From NCBI RefSeq assembly GCF_004682015.1, contig NZ_SMLM01000001.1, positions 2,046,001 through 2,110,000 on the forward strand: a stretch of 64,000 nucleotides of DNA, read 5' to 3'. Positions 21,399 through 30,208 of this stretch are shown here, piece after piece (within the stretch, counting starts at the first letter, position 1; each line of letters opens with the position of its first letter). The notes under the pieces are model-generated. The model did not search any database. It saw only the letters and a program-made list of their open reading frames with translations, and had not been told where the DNA came from. The DNA is from Ramlibacter henchirensis (GTDB lineage Bacteria; Pseudomonadota; Gammaproteobacteria; Burkholderiales; Burkholderiaceae_C). A program made the position numbers and the translations under genes.

Positions 21399-22091
21399 AT
21401 GAGTCAGAGCAACTCCCTCGGGTTGCTGGGCCGCAAGGTGGGCATGATGCGCCTGTTCACCGATGACGGGGACGCTGTTCCCGTCACGGTGGTCGACGTG
21501 TCGGGCAACCGCGTCACCCAGGTCAAGACCCAAGAGAACGACGGCTACGTGGCCCTGCAGGTCACGTTCGGCAAGCGCAAGGCGTCGCGCGTGACCAAGC
21601 CGCTGGCGGGCCACCTCGGCAAGGCGAGCGTCGAGCCCGGCGAGATCATCAGGGAATTCCACGTCACGGCCGAGGCCGCCGGCAAGTACGCCGCGGGCGC
21701 CACGCTGCCGGTGACCGAGCTGTTCTCCGTGGGCCAGAAGGTCGACGTGCAGGGCACCTCGATCGGCAAGGGCTTCGCCGGCACGATCAAGCGCCACAAC
21801 TTCAGCTCGCAGCGCGCGTCGCACGGCAACAGCCGTTCGCACAACGTGCCGGGCTCGATCTCCATGGCCCAGGACCCGGGCCGCGTGTTCCCGGGCAAGA
21901 AGATGACCGGCCACATGGGCGACGAGACCGTCACCACCCAGAACCTGGACGTCATCCGCATCGACGAAGCGCGCCAGCTGCTCCTGCTGAAGGGCGCGGT
22001 TCCCGGCGCCAAGGGCGGTTTCGTCACCGTGCGCCCGGCAGTCAAGGCCAAGCCAAAGGCCGCCGCGCAGCCGAAGGCTGCTTCCAAGTAA
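21399..22091 (+). CDS. rplC: 50S ribosomal protein L3
   Basis: Early-assembly 23S rRNA-binding protein near the peptidyl-transferase centre, 230 residues. It opens with [14 protein letters not shown] and carries the [14 protein letters not shown] and [11 protein letters not shown] motifs, including the Gln-rich region normally methylated by PrmB. The C-terminus has a short lysine-alanine tail ([13 protein letters not shown]). The ATG at 21399 matches the family start; upstream in-frame sequence belongs to the leader. Confidence 0.97.
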   Translation: MSQSNSLGLLGRKVGMMRLFTDDGDAVPVTVVDVSGNRVTQVKTQENDGYVALQVTFGKRKASRVTKPLAGHLGKASVEPGEIIREFHVTAEAAGKYAAGATLPVTELFSVGQKVDVQGTSIGKGFAGTIKRHNFSSQRASHGNSRSHNVPGSISMAQDPGRVFPGKKMTGHMGDETVTTQNLDVIRIDEARQLLLLKGAVPGAKGGFVTVRPAVKAKPKAAAQPKAASK

Positions 22092-22106
22092 CAGGAGCGA
22101 AGTACT

Positions 22107-22727
22107 ATGCAACTCGAACTCCTGAACGAGCAGGGCCAGGCCGCGTCCAAGGTGGATGCGCCCGAGACCGTGTTCGGCCGTGAATACAACGAGGACCTGG
22201 TCCACCAGATCGTCGTCGCCTTCCAGGCCAACGCCCGCCAGGGCACGCGCGCCCAGAAGGACCGGCAGATGGTCAAGCACTCGACCAAGAAGCCGTTCAA
22301 GCAGAAGGGCACGGGCCGCGCCCGCGCCGGCATGACCTCGTCGCCGCTGTGGCGCGGGGGCGGCCGCATCTTCCCGAACAGCCCGGAAGAGAACTTCACC
22401 CAGAAGATCAACAAGAAGATGTACCGCGCCGGCATGGCGTCCATCTTCTCCCAGCTCGCCCGCGAGGGCCGCGTCGCCGTGGTGGACTCCATCAAGGTCG
22501 ATTCGCCCAAGACCAAGCAGCTGGCCGCCAAGTTCAAGGCCATGAACCTTGAATCGGTGCTGGTGATCGCCGACGAGGTCGACGAGAACCTGTACCTCGC
22601 TTCCCGCAACCTGGCGAACGTGCTCGTGGTCGAGCCGCGTTACGCCGATCCGCTGTCGCTGGTGCACTTCAAGAAGGTGCTGGTCACCAAGGGCGCCATG
22701 GACAAGCTCAAGGAGATGTTCGCATGA
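22107..22727 (+). CDS. rplD: 50S ribosomal protein L4
   Basis: 23S rRNA-binding protein lining the exit tunnel, 206 residues. Family features are [26 protein letters not shown] and WRGGGRIFP. In E. coli L4 is also the autogenous regulator of the S10 operon. Its TGA overlaps the ATG of rplW (ATGA). Confidence 0.97.
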   Translation: MQLELLNEQGQAASKVDAPETVFGREYNEDLVHQIVVAFQANARQGTRAQKDRQMVKHSTKKPFKQKGTGRARAGMTSSPLWRGGGRIFPNSPEENFTQKINKKMYRAGMASIFSQLAREGRVAVVDSIKVDSPKTKQLAAKFKAMNLESVLVIADEVDENLYLASRNLANVLVVEPRYADPLSLVHFKKVLVTKGAMDKLKEMFA

Positions 22728-23059
22728 GCCGTGTGAACCCCACTCCCGCCGAACGCAAGTTCGACGAAGGCCGCCTGATGCAGGTCCTGGTCGCTCCCGT
22801 GGTCTCCGAGAAGGCGACGCACGTGGCCGACAAGACCAACGCGGTGACCTTCAAGGTGCTGCAGAACGCCACCAAGCCCGAGATCAAGGCCGCCGTCGAA
22901 CTGATGTTCAAGGTCGAGGTCCAGGGCGTCTCCGTCGTCAACACCAAGGGCAAGACCAAGCGCTTCGGCCGCTCGGTGGGCCGCCGCGACAACGTTCGCA
23001 AGGCCTACGTGACGCTCAAGCCGGGCCAGGAGCTCAACCTCTCCGGGGAGGCTGCGTAA
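22724..23059 (+). CDS. rplW: 50S ribosomal protein L23
   Basis: Exit-tunnel rim protein, docking site for trigger factor and SRP, 111 residues. It has [15 protein letters not shown] near the N-terminus and the conserved [12 protein letters not shown] loop. It begins inside the last codons of rplD. The extra N-terminal dozen residues ([12 protein letters not shown]) are common in Comamonadaceae homologues as far as I know. Confidence 0.96.
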   Translation: MSRVNPTPAERKFDEGRLMQVLVAPVVSEKATHVADKTNAVTFKVLQNATKPEIKAAVELMFKVEVQGVSVVNTKGKTKRFGRSVGRRDNVRKAYVTLKPGQELNLSGEAA

Positions 23060-23062
23060 ACC

Positions 23063-23887
23063 ATGGCAGTCGTCAAGATGAAACCGACCTCGCCCGGCCA
23101 GCGTGCCGTGGTCAAGGTCACGCGCGATCACCTGTACAAGGGTGAGGCCTACGCGCCCCTGCTCGAGAAGCAGTTCCAGAAGGCCGGCCGCAACAACAAC
23201 GGCCACATCACCACCCGCCACAAGGGCGGTGGCCACAAGCACCACTACCGCGTCGTCGATTTCCGCCGCAACAAGGACGGCATCCCGGCCAAGGTGGAGC
23301 GCATCGAGTACGACCCGAACCGCACGGCCCACATCGCCCTGGTGGTGTACGCCGACGGCGAGCGCCGCTACATCATCGCCCCGCGCGGGCTGGATGTCGG
23401 CGCGCAGCTGGTGAGCGGCTCGGAGGCCCCGATCCGCGTGGGCAACACGCTGCCGATCCGCAACATCCCGGTGGGTTCGACCATCCACTGCATCGAGCTG
23501 CAGCCGGGCAAGGGCGCGCAGATGGCGCGTTCGGCCGGCACGTCGGCCACGCTGCTGGCCCGCGAAGGCACCTATGCCCAGGTCCGCATGCGCTCCGGTG
23601 AGGTCCGCAGGATCCACATCGAGTGCCGCGCCACCATCGGCGAGGTCGCCAACGAGGAACACAGCCTGCGCCAGCTGGGCAAGGCCGGCGTCAAGCGCCA
23701 CATGGGTATCCGCCCGACGGTGCGCGGCGTCGCGATGAACCCGATCGACCACCCGCACGGCGGCGGCGAAGGCCGCACCGGCACGGGCAAGCCGCCGGTG
23801 GATCCGTGGGGCAACCTGACCAAGGGTTACCGCACGCGCAACAACAAGCGCACGCAGACGTTCATCGTCGCGCGCCGCAAGAAGTAA
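23063..23887 (+). CDS. rplB: 50S ribosomal protein L2
   Basis: Core 23S rRNA-binding protein required for subunit association and peptidyl transfer, 274 residues. The sequence contains the [19 protein letters not shown] segment and the [13 protein letters not shown] motif with the conserved His close to the catalytic centre. Only 3 bp separate it from rplW. Confidence 0.98.
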   Translation: MAVVKMKPTSPGQRAVVKVTRDHLYKGEAYAPLLEKQFQKAGRNNNGHITTRHKGGGHKHHYRVVDFRRNKDGIPAKVERIEYDPNRTAHIALVVYADGERRYIIAPRGLDVGAQLVSGSEAPIRVGNTLPIRNIPVGSTIHCIELQPGKGAQMARSAGTSATLLAREGTYAQVRMRSGEVRRIHIECRATIGEVANEEHSLRQLGKAGVKRHMGIRPTVRGVAMNPIDHPHGGGEGRTGTGKPPVDPWGNLTKGYRTRNNKRTQTFIVARRKK

Positions 23888-23899
23888 GGGGTCGCACAG

Positions 23900-24178
23900 A
23901 TGACGCGTTCTCTCAAGAAGGGTCCGTTCGTGGACCACCACCTGGTGGCCAAGGTCGACAAGGCCGTCTCCACCAAGGACAAGAAGCCGATCAAGACCTG
24001 GTCGCGCCGCTCCATGATCCTGCCCGAGTTCATCGGGCTGACGATCGCCGTGCACAACGGCAAGCAGCACGTGCCGGTCTACATCACCGACCAGATGGTG
24101 GGCCACAAGCTGGGCGAGTTCGCCCTGACGCGCACCTTCAAGGGTCACCCCGCGGACAAGAAAGTCCAGAAGAAGTAA
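23900..24178 (+). CDS. rpsS: 30S ribosomal protein S19
   Basis: Small-subunit head protein near the A-site finger, 92 residues. It shows [11 protein letters not shown], the [24 protein letters not shown] core and the [14 protein letters not shown] end. Order rplB-rpsS-rplV is the standard S10 operon arrangement. Confidence 0.97.
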   Translation: MTRSLKKGPFVDHHLVAKVDKAVSTKDKKPIKTWSRRSMILPEFIGLTIAVHNGKQHVPVYITDQMVGHKLGEFALTRTFKGHPADKKVQKK

Positions 24179-24190
24179 GGAGCAGACAAC

Positions 24191-24520
24191 ATGGAAACCC
24201 GTGCAGTCCTCCGTGGCGTCCGCCTGTCGGTCGACAAGGGCCGGCTGGTGGCCGACCTGATCCGCGGCAAGAAGGTGGACCAGGCCCTCAACATCCTGGA
24301 ATTCACCCAGAAGAAAGCCGCCGGCATCGTCAAGAAAGTGCTGGAGTCCGCGATCGCGAACGCCGAGCACAACGACGGCGCCGACATCGACGAGCTGAAG
24401 GTCAAGACCATCTACGTGGAGCAGGGCGCCACGCTCAAGCGCTTCACCGCGCGCGCCAAGGGCCGCGGCAACCGCATCAGCAAGCCGACGTGCCATGTGT
24501 ACGTGACGGTCGGCAACTAA
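24191..24520 (+). CDS. rplV: 50S ribosomal protein L22
   Basis: Large-subunit protein whose beta-hairpin forms part of the exit-tunnel constriction, 109 residues. The tunnel hairpin is visible in the last third ([21 protein letters not shown]), and [18 protein letters not shown] is the conserved helical core. Ribosome-binding site AAGGAGCAG precedes the ATG. Confidence 0.97.
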   Translation: METRAVLRGVRLSVDKGRLVADLIRGKKVDQALNILEFTQKKAAGIVKKVLESAIANAEHNDGADIDELKVKTIYVEQGATLKRFTARAKGRGNRISKPTCHVYVTVGN

Positions 24521-24536
24521 GGCGCAGGCGAAAGAT

Positions 24537-25463
24537 ATGGGACAGAAAATCCATCCGACCGGCTTCCGTCTTTCGGTAAGCCGCAACTGGGGCAGCCGCT
24601 GGTACGCGAACAACCGCGACTTCGCCGGCATGCTGGCCGAGGACATCAAGGTCCGCGACTACCTGAAGTCCAAGCTGAAGAACGCCGCGGTCTCGCGCGT
24701 GCTGATCGAGCGCCCGGCCAAGAACGCGCGCATCACGATCTACTCCGCCCGCCCGGGCGTGGTGATCGGCAAGAAGGGCGAGGACATCGAGAACCTGAAG
24801 AAGGAACTCGCCACCCGCCTGGGCGTGCCGGTCGCGGTGAACATCGAGGAAGTGCGCAAGCCGGAAGTCGATGCCCAGCTGATCGCCGACAGCATCACCC
24901 AGCAGCTCGAGAAGCGCATCATGTTCCGCCGCGCGATGAAGCGCGCGATGCAGAACGCGATGCGCCTGGGCGCGCAGGGCATCAAGATCATGTCGTCGGG
25001 CCGCCTGAACGGCATCGAGATCGCGCGCACCGAGTGGTACCGCGAAGGCCGCGTGCCGCTGCATACGCTGCGCGCCGACATCGACTACGGCTTCTCCGAA
25101 GCCAAGACCACCTACGGCGTCATCGGCGTCAAGGTGTGGGTCTACAAGGGCGACACCCTGGGTCGCAGCGACGCGCCGTCCCTGGACAGCACGCCGCGTC
25201 CCGAGGGCGAAGAGCGCCGCGGTCCGCGCGGTCCGCGCCGCGACGGCGACCGCCGTGGCGGCCCCGGCGGTGATCGCCGTCCGTCGCGTGGTCCTCGCGG
25301 CGGTGCCGGCGCCGGCACCAGCAATGCCGCCCCCGCAGACGGCAGCGACAAGCCGCAGGAAGCCACTGGAGGCGCGGAAGCGCCGAAAACCACCGTTAAG
25401 CGCGTGCCCCGCAAGGTCAGCGCCGCGCCGGCCGCTCCCGCGACCGACGGTAAAGGAGAGTAA
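24537..25463 (+). CDS. rpsC: 30S ribosomal protein S3 with long C-terminal extension
   Basis: Small-subunit protein at the mRNA entry tunnel with helicase-assisting function. The first about 210 residues are canonical: [11 protein letters not shown], the KH domain with [17 protein letters not shown], and [13 protein letters not shown]. The protein is 308 residues against about 233 in E. coli. The last about 95 residues are a low-complexity tail, first rich in Arg, Gly, Pro and Asp, then in Ala, Pro and Lys. The frame is intact into rplP 2 bp later, so the tail is real. Its function is unknown. Confidence 0.97.
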   Translation: MGQKIHPTGFRLSVSRNWGSRWYANNRDFAGMLAEDIKVRDYLKSKLKNAAVSRVLIERPAKNARITIYSARPGVVIGKKGEDIENLKKELATRLGVPVAVNIEEVRKPEVDAQLIADSITQQLEKRIMFRRAMKRAMQNAMRLGAQGIKIMSSGRLNGIEIARTEWYREGRVPLHTLRADIDYGFSEAKTTYGVIGVKVWVYKGDTLGRSDAPSLDSTPRPEGEERRGPRGPRRDGDRRGGPGGDRRPSRGPRGGAGAGTSNAAPADGSDKPQEATGGAEAPKTTVKRVPRKVSAAPAAPATDGKGE

Positions 25464-25465
25464 AC

Positions 25466-25882
25466 ATGCTGCAACCCGCTCGCCGGAAATTCCGCAAAGA
25501 GCAGAAGGGCCGCAACACCGGCATCGCGACGCGTGGCAACACCGTGGCGTTCGGTGACTTCGGCCTCAAGTCCACCGACCGCGGCCGCCTCACGGCGCGC
25601 CAGATCGAGGCCGCGCGCCGCGCGATTTCCCGTCACGTCAAGCGTGGCGGCCGCATCTGGATCCGCGTGTTCCCCGACAAGCCGATCAGCCAGAAGCCGG
25701 CCGAAGTCCGCATGGGCAACGGCAAGGGCAACCCCGAGTACTACGTCGCCGAGATCCAGCCGGGCAAGGTGCTGTACGAGATCGTGGGCGTGCCCGAGGA
25801 ACTGGCGCGCGAGGCGTTCAAGCTGGCCGCGGCCAAGCTGCCCCTGCGCACCACGTTCGTGTCCCGCATGATCGGCGCCTAA
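25466..25882 (+). CDS. rplP: 50S ribosomal protein L16
   Basis: Large-subunit protein that helps position the A-site tRNA, 138 residues. It starts [17 protein letters not shown] and carries the conserved [28 protein letters not shown] and LPLRTTFV segments. Starts 2 bp after rpsC behind an AAGGAGAG ribosome-binding site located in the rpsC stop region. Confidence 0.98.
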   Translation: MLQPARRKFRKEQKGRNTGIATRGNTVAFGDFGLKSTDRGRLTARQIEAARRAISRHVKRGGRIWIRVFPDKPISQKPAEVRMGNGKGNPEYYVAEIQPGKVLYEIVGVPEELAREAFKLAAAKLPLRTTFVSRMIGA

Positions 25883-25893
25883 GGAGAGACCTC

Positions 25894-26112
25894 ATGACCA
25901 AAGCTGCCGACCTGCGCCAGAAAGACGTTGCCGGCCTCGAGGAAGAGGTCAAGTCGCTGCAGCGCGCCCACTTCGGGCTGCGCATGCAGAAGGCGACGCA
26001 ACAGCTCAGCAACACCGCCTCGCTGCGCGTCACGCGCCGCGACATCGCCCGCGCCAAGACCCTCCTGGTCCAGAAGCGCGCGGAATCCGCCGCCAAGTCG
26101 AACAAGGAGTGA
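25894..26112 (+). CDS. rpmC: 50S ribosomal protein L29
   Basis: Small helical exit-tunnel rim protein, 72 residues, slightly longer than the E. coli form (63) at the C-terminus. Core motifs are [26 protein letters not shown] and [19 protein letters not shown] precedes the ATG at 25894. Confidence 0.96.
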   Translation: MTKAADLRQKDVAGLEEEVKSLQRAHFGLRMQKATQQLSNTASLRVTRRDIARAKTLLVQKRAESAAKSNKE

Positions 26113-26114
26113 AC

Positions 26115-26384
26115 ATGACGGAAGCCAGACCCTCCCTCAAGCGCACCCTCGTCGGCAAGGTGGTGAGCGACAAGCGCGCCAAGACCGTGACGGTGCTGGT
26201 GGAGCGTCGTGTGAAGCACGAGCTCTACGGCAAGATCGTTGCCAAGTCCAGCAAGTACCACGCCCATGACGAAACTGGCGAGTTCCATGTGGGCGACCTG
26301 ATCGAGATCACCGAAAGCCGGCCGATCTCCAAGACCAAGAACTGGGTCGCGACCCGCCTGGTCCAGAAGGCCGAGACGGTTTAA
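26115..26384 (+). CDS. rpsQ: 30S ribosomal protein S17
   Basis: 16S rRNA-binding OB-fold protein, 89 residues. Features are [26 protein letters not shown] and [19 protein letters not shown] chose the ATG at 26115 because AAGGAG at 26104-26109 lies 5 nt upstream; the GTG at 26109 overlaps that site and the rpmC stop. It is the last gene of this operon: a strong terminator follows and rplN is not next, unlike the E. coli order. Confidence 0.97.
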   Translation: MTEARPSLKRTLVGKVVSDKRAKTVTVLVERRVKHELYGKIVAKSSKYHAHDETGEFHVGDLIEITESRPISKTKNWVATRLVQKAETV

Positions 26385-26407
26385 TCCCGCCTCTGCATGC
26401 AGCCTCT

Positions 26408-26441
26408 CAAACGGCCCACAATGTGGGCCGTTTGTTTTTTT
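26408..26441 (+). terminator. Terminator of the S10 operon
   Basis: Thirteen-base arms CAAACGGCCCACA (26408-26420) and TGTGGGCCGTTTG (26422-26434), whose inner pairs open to form the loop, followed by seven T residues. It shows that the operon ends after rpsQ. Confidence 0.92.
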
Positions 26442-26467
26442 CAGCCACCCCCAACGAGGAGATCGCC

Positions 26468-26974
26468 ATGATCAAGGTCGGAGACCCGCTGCCGGACGTC
26501 ACGCTGCAGGAGTATTCGGAAGTCGAAGGCAACGGCTGCAGCATCGGGCCGAATCCGGTGAAGGTGAAGGAAGCCACCGCCGGAAAGACCATCGCGCTGT
26601 TCGCGCTGCCGGGCGCGTTCACGCCCACCTGCTCGGCCAAGCACGTGCCCGGCTACATCCAGAAGTTCGACGACCTGAAGAAGGCCGGCGTGGATGAGAT
26701 CTGGTGCGTGAGCGTCAACGACGCGTTCGTGATGGGCGCCTGGGCGCGCGACCAGAAGAGCGGCGGCAAGGTCCGCATGCTGGCCGACGGCAGCGCCGAG
26801 TTCGCCAAGGCCACCGGCCTCACGATGGACCTGTCCGCCCGGGGCATGGGCGTGCGCAGCGCGCGCTATTCGATGCTGGTCAAGGATGGCAAGGTCGCCA
26901 GCCTGAACGTGGAAGCGCCGGGCAAGTTCGAGGTGAGTGACGCGGAGACACTGCTGGCCCAGACGCGCGGCTGA
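26468..26974 (+). CDS. Peroxiredoxin (Prx5 type)
   Basis: Thiol peroxidase that reduces hydrogen peroxide and alkyl hydroperoxides. The 168-residue protein has the peroxidatic motif PGAFTPTC with Thr52 and Cys55, and the conserved active-site Arg in the later RSARYSML segment. The FALPGAFTPTCS context and overall pattern are of the Prx5 group (PRX5-like, hybrid partners absent). Starts at 26468 behind GAGGAGA. It is a separate unit just after the S10 terminator. Confidence 0.92.
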   Translation: MIKVGDPLPDVTLQEYSEVEGNGCSIGPNPVKVKEATAGKTIALFALPGAFTPTCSAKHVPGYIQKFDDLKKAGVDEIWCVSVNDAFVMGAWARDQKSGGKVRMLADGSAEFAKATGLTMDLSARGMGVRSARYSMLVKDGKVASLNVEAPGKFEVSDAETLLAQTRG

Positions 26975-26982
26975 TTTACTTC

Positions 26983-27004
26983 CCCTCTCCCTCCGGGGAG
27001 AGGG
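26983..27004. terminator. Hairpin between convergent peroxiredoxin and GNAT genes
   Basis: CCCTCTCC (26983-26990) and GGAGAGGG (26997-27004) with loop CTCCGG, in the 38-bp gap between convergent genes. Neither side has a T-tract, so its termination role is uncertain. Confidence 0.35.
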
Positions 27005-27012
27005 AGCGCGAG

Positions 27013-27510
27013 CTACAGGTCCACCTTCAGGTAGTGCGCCCCCGGAATGGGGTTGTGGTAGTACGGCTCGATCGCCTCGAAGCCCAAGTCGTCGTACAGC
27101 GCACGCGCGGCTTCCATGTCGTCCAGCGTGTCCAGCAGCACGCAGTCGTAGCCCTCGCGGCGTGCGACGTCCAGCACCGCTTCCGCCAGTTGCCGCCCCA
27201 AGCCGAAGCCGCGGAAGGCCTTGCGGACGTACAGCCGCTTCATCTCGGCGGCGCCGGGATAGTCGCTCGAATCCAGCGGACGCAGCGCGCAGCAGCCGGC
27301 GACGGCGCCGTCCACCTTGGCCAGCAGCAGGGCGCCGCGCGGCGCGGCGTAGTCGCCCGGCAGCGAGGCCAGCTCCTCTTCGAATCCCTGGAAACAAAGG
27401 TCCACGCCCAGACCTCTCGCGTATTCCCGGAAGATGTCCCGGGTGGCGTCCAGCTCGTGCGCGGTGCTGGGGGTCATCAGCTCGATGACCGGTAACTCGG
27501 CCGTGATCAA
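27013..27510 (-). CDS. GNAT family N-acetyltransferase
   Basis: Transfers an acetyl group from acetyl-CoA to an unidentified amine. The 165-residue protein shows the GNAT acetyl-CoA loop RKAFRGFGLGRQL and the downstream LYDDLGFEAIEPYYHNP motif. The TTG at 27510 gives the family-typical N-terminus with IELMTPSTAHE. An ATG at 27477 is the alternative, 11 residues shorter; neither has a strong ribosome-binding site. Confidence 0.83.
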   Translation of the reverse strand: MITAELPVIELMTPSTAHELDATRDIFREYARGLGVDLCFQGFEEELASLPGDYAAPRGALLLAKVDGAVAGCCALRPLDSSDYPGAAEMKRLYVRKAFRGFGLGRQLAEAVLDVARREGYDCVLLDTLDDMEAARALYDDLGFEAIEPYYHNPIPGAHYLKVDL

Positions 27511-27580
27511 TGCAGTGTTTGGAAATGTCGGGCCGGCCAGTTTAGCGACAGGCCGCCGCGCGGTTCAACCTCAGCAGGTG

Positions 27581-28234
27581 CTACTTGACGATCCACCAGA
27601 CGAAGCTGGCGCAGGCGGCGAACACCGCCAGCGCGAGCCCGCGCGAAGCGGCGTCATCCCGAGAAGGCTGCGCCGGCGCGGGCACCTGCTTGTCGCCCGC
27701 CACCATGGCGCGAACCAGGTTCTCGCGCTTCCTGAAGAGGTAGTACAGCACCGCGACGATGTGCAGAACCACGAGCGCCAGCAGGATCCACTGCCCGACC
27801 CGCTTGTGGTACCAGGTGGCCGCCAGCCCCTTGCTCGTGCTGACGAAGCGGTTCAGAGGCCCCGTGAACGCACTCTCGTCGTCGCTTACGAGCCCGGTCC
27901 CCACCTGCGCGATCAGGAACGCGAGCATCGCGAAAACCGAGCCCGCGCCCAGCGGGTTGTGGCCCACCAGGTGGTCCGGATGCGAGCGCCCGCGCAGGTA
28001 GGCCACCACGCTCGCCGGCGAGTACAGGAAGGAGGCGAAACGCGACCAGCGCCCGCCGATGAAGCCCCACACCAGACGGAAGAGCAGGAGGGCGCACACC
28101 GTGTAGCCCAGCCGCGCATGCCAGTCGAGGCCGGTCTCCGAGTACGCCGTGATCGCCAGCCCGATCACGCAGGCCACCAGCGCCCAGTGAAAGAGGCGGG
28201 TCGGCAGGTCCCAGACGCGTACCGTGGATGCCAT
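27581..28234 (-). CDS. Cytochrome b561-type membrane protein
   Basis: Inner-membrane di-haem cytochrome b561 (COG3658-like), 217 residues with four main hydrophobic helices and a fifth at the C-terminus. Candidate haem ligands are His in RLFHWAL, DWHARLGY and VVLHIVAVLY. It starts at 28234 behind AAAGGAGAAG. It is divergent from a cytochrome c' gene; such b561-c' pairs are common, and electron exchange between the two products is inferred. Confidence 0.87.
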   Translation of the reverse strand: MASTVRVWDLPTRLFHWALVACVIGLAITAYSETGLDWHARLGYTVCALLLFRLVWGFIGGRWSRFASFLYSPASVVAYLRGRSHPDHLVGHNPLGAGSVFAMLAFLIAQVGTGLVSDDESAFTGPLNRFVSTSKGLAATWYHKRVGQWILLALVVLHIVAVLYYLFRKRENLVRAMVAGDKQVPAPAQPSRDDAASRGLALAVFAACASFVWWIVK

Positions 28235-28385
28235 GTGTTCTTCTCCTTTGCGGCGCAGATTGTGCGTGGAATCGGCGGTTGGGCCGCGGGTCCGTACATT
28301 CCCTAGGGCCAGTGCCGAGCACAACTTTTGGTACAAACGCGAGGCTGGCAGCACCCGCCCAGTTCCTCTTGATCGGAGAAAAGCA

Positions 28386-28844
28386 ATGAGACTGATCGCT
28401 TCCCTGACCCTTGCGGCCGCTGCGGCCGTCGCCGTACCTGCCCTGGCGCAGGTCTCGTTCCAGAAGCCCGAGGACGCCATCAAGTACCGCCAGGGCGCGC
28501 TGCGCGTGATGGGGGCGCACTACGGCGCGCTGGGCGCCATGGCCACCGGCAAGGCGCCGTTCGACGCCACGGCCGCTTCGCGCCACGCCGATGTGATCCA
28601 GCTCGTCTCCACCTTGCCCTGGTCCGCTTTCACGCCGGGCACCGACAAGGGCGAGACGCGCGCGAAGCCGGAGATCTGGCAGGAAGAGGCCAAGTTCAAG
28701 CAGGCCCACGAAAGGGCCGTGTCCGAGGTGGGCAAGATCGCCGCCGCGGCCAAGACCGGCAGCCTCGACAACCTCAAGGCCGCCTGGGGTTCGAATTCCG
28801 GCAGCTGCAAGAACTGCCACGACAACTTCCGCAAGGACCAGTGA
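28386..28844 (+). CDS. Cytochrome c' (class II c-type cytochrome)
   Basis: Periplasmic haem protein of 152 residues. A signal peptide precedes cleavage near ALAQ. The mature part is the four-helix-bundle cytochrome c' pattern, ending with the haem-attachment motif CKNCH (Cys141, Cys144, His145) seven residues from the C-terminus. Relatives bind NO or act in electron transfer. GGAG precedes the ATG at 28386. Divergent from the b561 gene. Confidence 0.93.
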   Translation: MRLIASLTLAAAAAVAVPALAQVSFQKPEDAIKYRQGALRVMGAHYGALGAMATGKAPFDATAASRHADVIQLVSTLPWSAFTPGTDKGETRAKPEIWQEEAKFKQAHERAVSEVGKIAAAAKTGSLDNLKAAWGSNSGSCKNCHDNFRKDQ

Positions 28845-28870
28845 GCCCTTCCCGGGACGCATGAAAGAAA

Positions 28871-28890
28871 GCCCCGCACGCGGGGCTTTT
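28871..28890. terminator. Terminator between cytochrome c' and TlpA genes
   Basis: GCCCCG (28871-28876), loop CACG, CGGGGC (28881-28886), flanked by AAAG on the left and TTTTCG on the right, so it can serve both convergent transcripts. Confidence 0.8.
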
Positions 28891-28913
28891 CGTTTCCGGG
28901 GTGTCGCTCTCGC

Positions 28914-29411
28914 TCAGGTTTCCGCGAGCAGCTTCTCGATCAGCTGGTGCAGCTCCGCGAAGTCCGGTTCCCCCACGTAGCGCTTCACGATCTCGCCCCG
29001 CTTGTTGACGATGTACGTCGTGGGCGTCAGCTGCACGTCGCCCCAGGCCTTGGCCACCGCGCCGGTGTTGTCGATCGCCACCTGGAAGGGCAGTTTGCGC
29101 GTCTGGGCGAAGTTCACCACGTAGCTCGGCGGGTCGTAGCTCATCGCCACTGCCAGTGTGTCGTAGCCGCGGGCCTTGTACTTGTCGTGGGTGGCGGCGA
29201 TCTTGGGCATCTCGCCGACGCAGGTGACGCAGCTGGTGGCCCAGAAATTCACCAGCGTCACGCGGCCCTTCAGGTCGTCGGTGGTCCGCTTCGAACCGTC
29301 GAGCAGGACGAAGGTGGAGGTCGGCGCTTTTTCGATCCCGGTGGTCCACACCACGGCGGCGCCCACCGCCAGTGCGGCAGCGACCATGGCGCCGATCAGA
29401 GCTTTCTTCAT
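28914..29411 (-). CDS. TlpA-family thioredoxin-like protein
   Basis: Membrane-anchored periplasmic thioredoxin-fold protein, 165 residues. An N-terminal hydrophobic helix (about 4-24) is followed by a TlpA/ResA-type domain with active site CVTC (Cys61, Cys64) in FWATSCVTCVGEMP and the cis-Pro loop LTPTTYIV. Proteins of this kind reduce apocytochrome c or other periplasmic disulfides. Convergent with the cytochrome c' gene, which makes a cytochrome-maturation link plausible. Confidence 0.88.
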   Translation of the reverse strand: MKKALIGAMVAAALAVGAAVVWTTGIEKAPTSTFVLLDGSKRTTDDLKGRVTLVNFWATSCVTCVGEMPKIAATHDKYKARGYDTLAVAMSYDPPSYVVNFAQTRKLPFQVAIDNTGAVAKAWGDVQLTPTTYIVNKRGEIVKRYVGEPDFAELHQLIEKLLAET

Positions 29412-29472
29412 GACTTTCGGAGTGTACGTGCGGGTGTGATCTCGCCGCCCGCGGAAGGTTTCTCTGCAGTGC

Positions 29473-30207
29473 TCAGGCGCAGCGCAGCAGGATCTGCGTC
29501 AGCTCCGCCGGCAGGGTCACCATCGGGTCGTGGCCGGTGGGCAGCTCGACGACCTGCGCGCCGCCGCCCCGGTGCCACTCGCCGCCCCAGAGTTTCGGGT
29601 CGGTCACGCGCGGCCGGATGGCGTCGATGGTGGGCAGCGGCGGCTGGATGCAGCTGACGAAGGTGCGCGGGACGGCCGCGACGCGGGAGGGATCGAAATC
29701 CAGCGGCGCGTCGTAGCAGTGGCCCGGATGGGCCGTGAGCCTGCGCTTGACCCATTCGTAGTCGGCGCCCTTCAGGCCGTAGTTGTTCGGGTCGGGCGCG
29801 GGTAGGGCGTAGTCCTCGGAAGCCTCGGCGGACGCGAGCCGCGCCTCGCGCACGGCGCGCGAATGCGTGCTGCCCCAGCTCTCGCCCGGGCGCGGAACGA
29901 CCGCGTCCACGTACACCAGGTGGCGCAGCCGGGCGCCGAACCGGTCGGCGATCGCGGTGCCGATCATCCCGGCGTAGGAGTGGACGGCGAGCACGACCTG
30001 GTCCATCTCCTCCACCTCGATCGCGGCCCGGACGTCCTCGATGTGCGTCTCCAGCGTGATCGCGGGCGAGAGCAGGTGGGCCCGTTCGCCGACGCCCGTG
30101 AGCGTCACCGCGTGAGCGCGGTGGCCCTCGCGGGCGAGCGCTTCCACGACCCGCCGCCAGCACCATCCGCCATGCCACGCGCCATGGACCAGCACGAAGT
30201 CCGCCAT
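29473..30207 (-). CDS. Alpha/beta hydrolase, MenH/hydroxynitrile-lyase-like
   Basis: A 244-residue soluble alpha/beta hydrolase. It has the oxyanion-hole HGAWHGGWCW, the nucleophile elbow VHSYAGM (Ser) and the terminal TGHDPM with catalytic His. The pattern is that of salicylate-esterase/hydroxynitrile-lyase relatives (EstC type). The ATG at 30207 lies 1 bp after the CoA-transferase gene stop, so both are one leftward unit. Substrate unknown. Confidence 0.85.
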   Translation of the reverse strand: MADFVLVHGAWHGGWCWRRVVEALAREGHRAHAVTLTGVGERAHLLSPAITLETHIEDVRAAIEVEEMDQVVLAVHSYAGMIGTAIADRFGARLRHLVYVDAVVPRPGESWGSTHSRAVREARLASAEASEDYALPAPDPNNYGLKGADYEWVKRRLTAHPGHCYDAPLDFDPSRVAAVPRTFVSCIQPPLPTIDAIRPRVTDPKLWGGEWHRGGGAQVVELPTGHDPMVTLPAELTQILLRCA

Positions 30208-30208
30208 G

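Noticed and set aside
22640..24649. A 669-codon minus-strand frame opposite rplD to rpsC
   Set aside because: Shadow frame over ribosomal protein genes, with no ribosome-binding site or recognisable domain.
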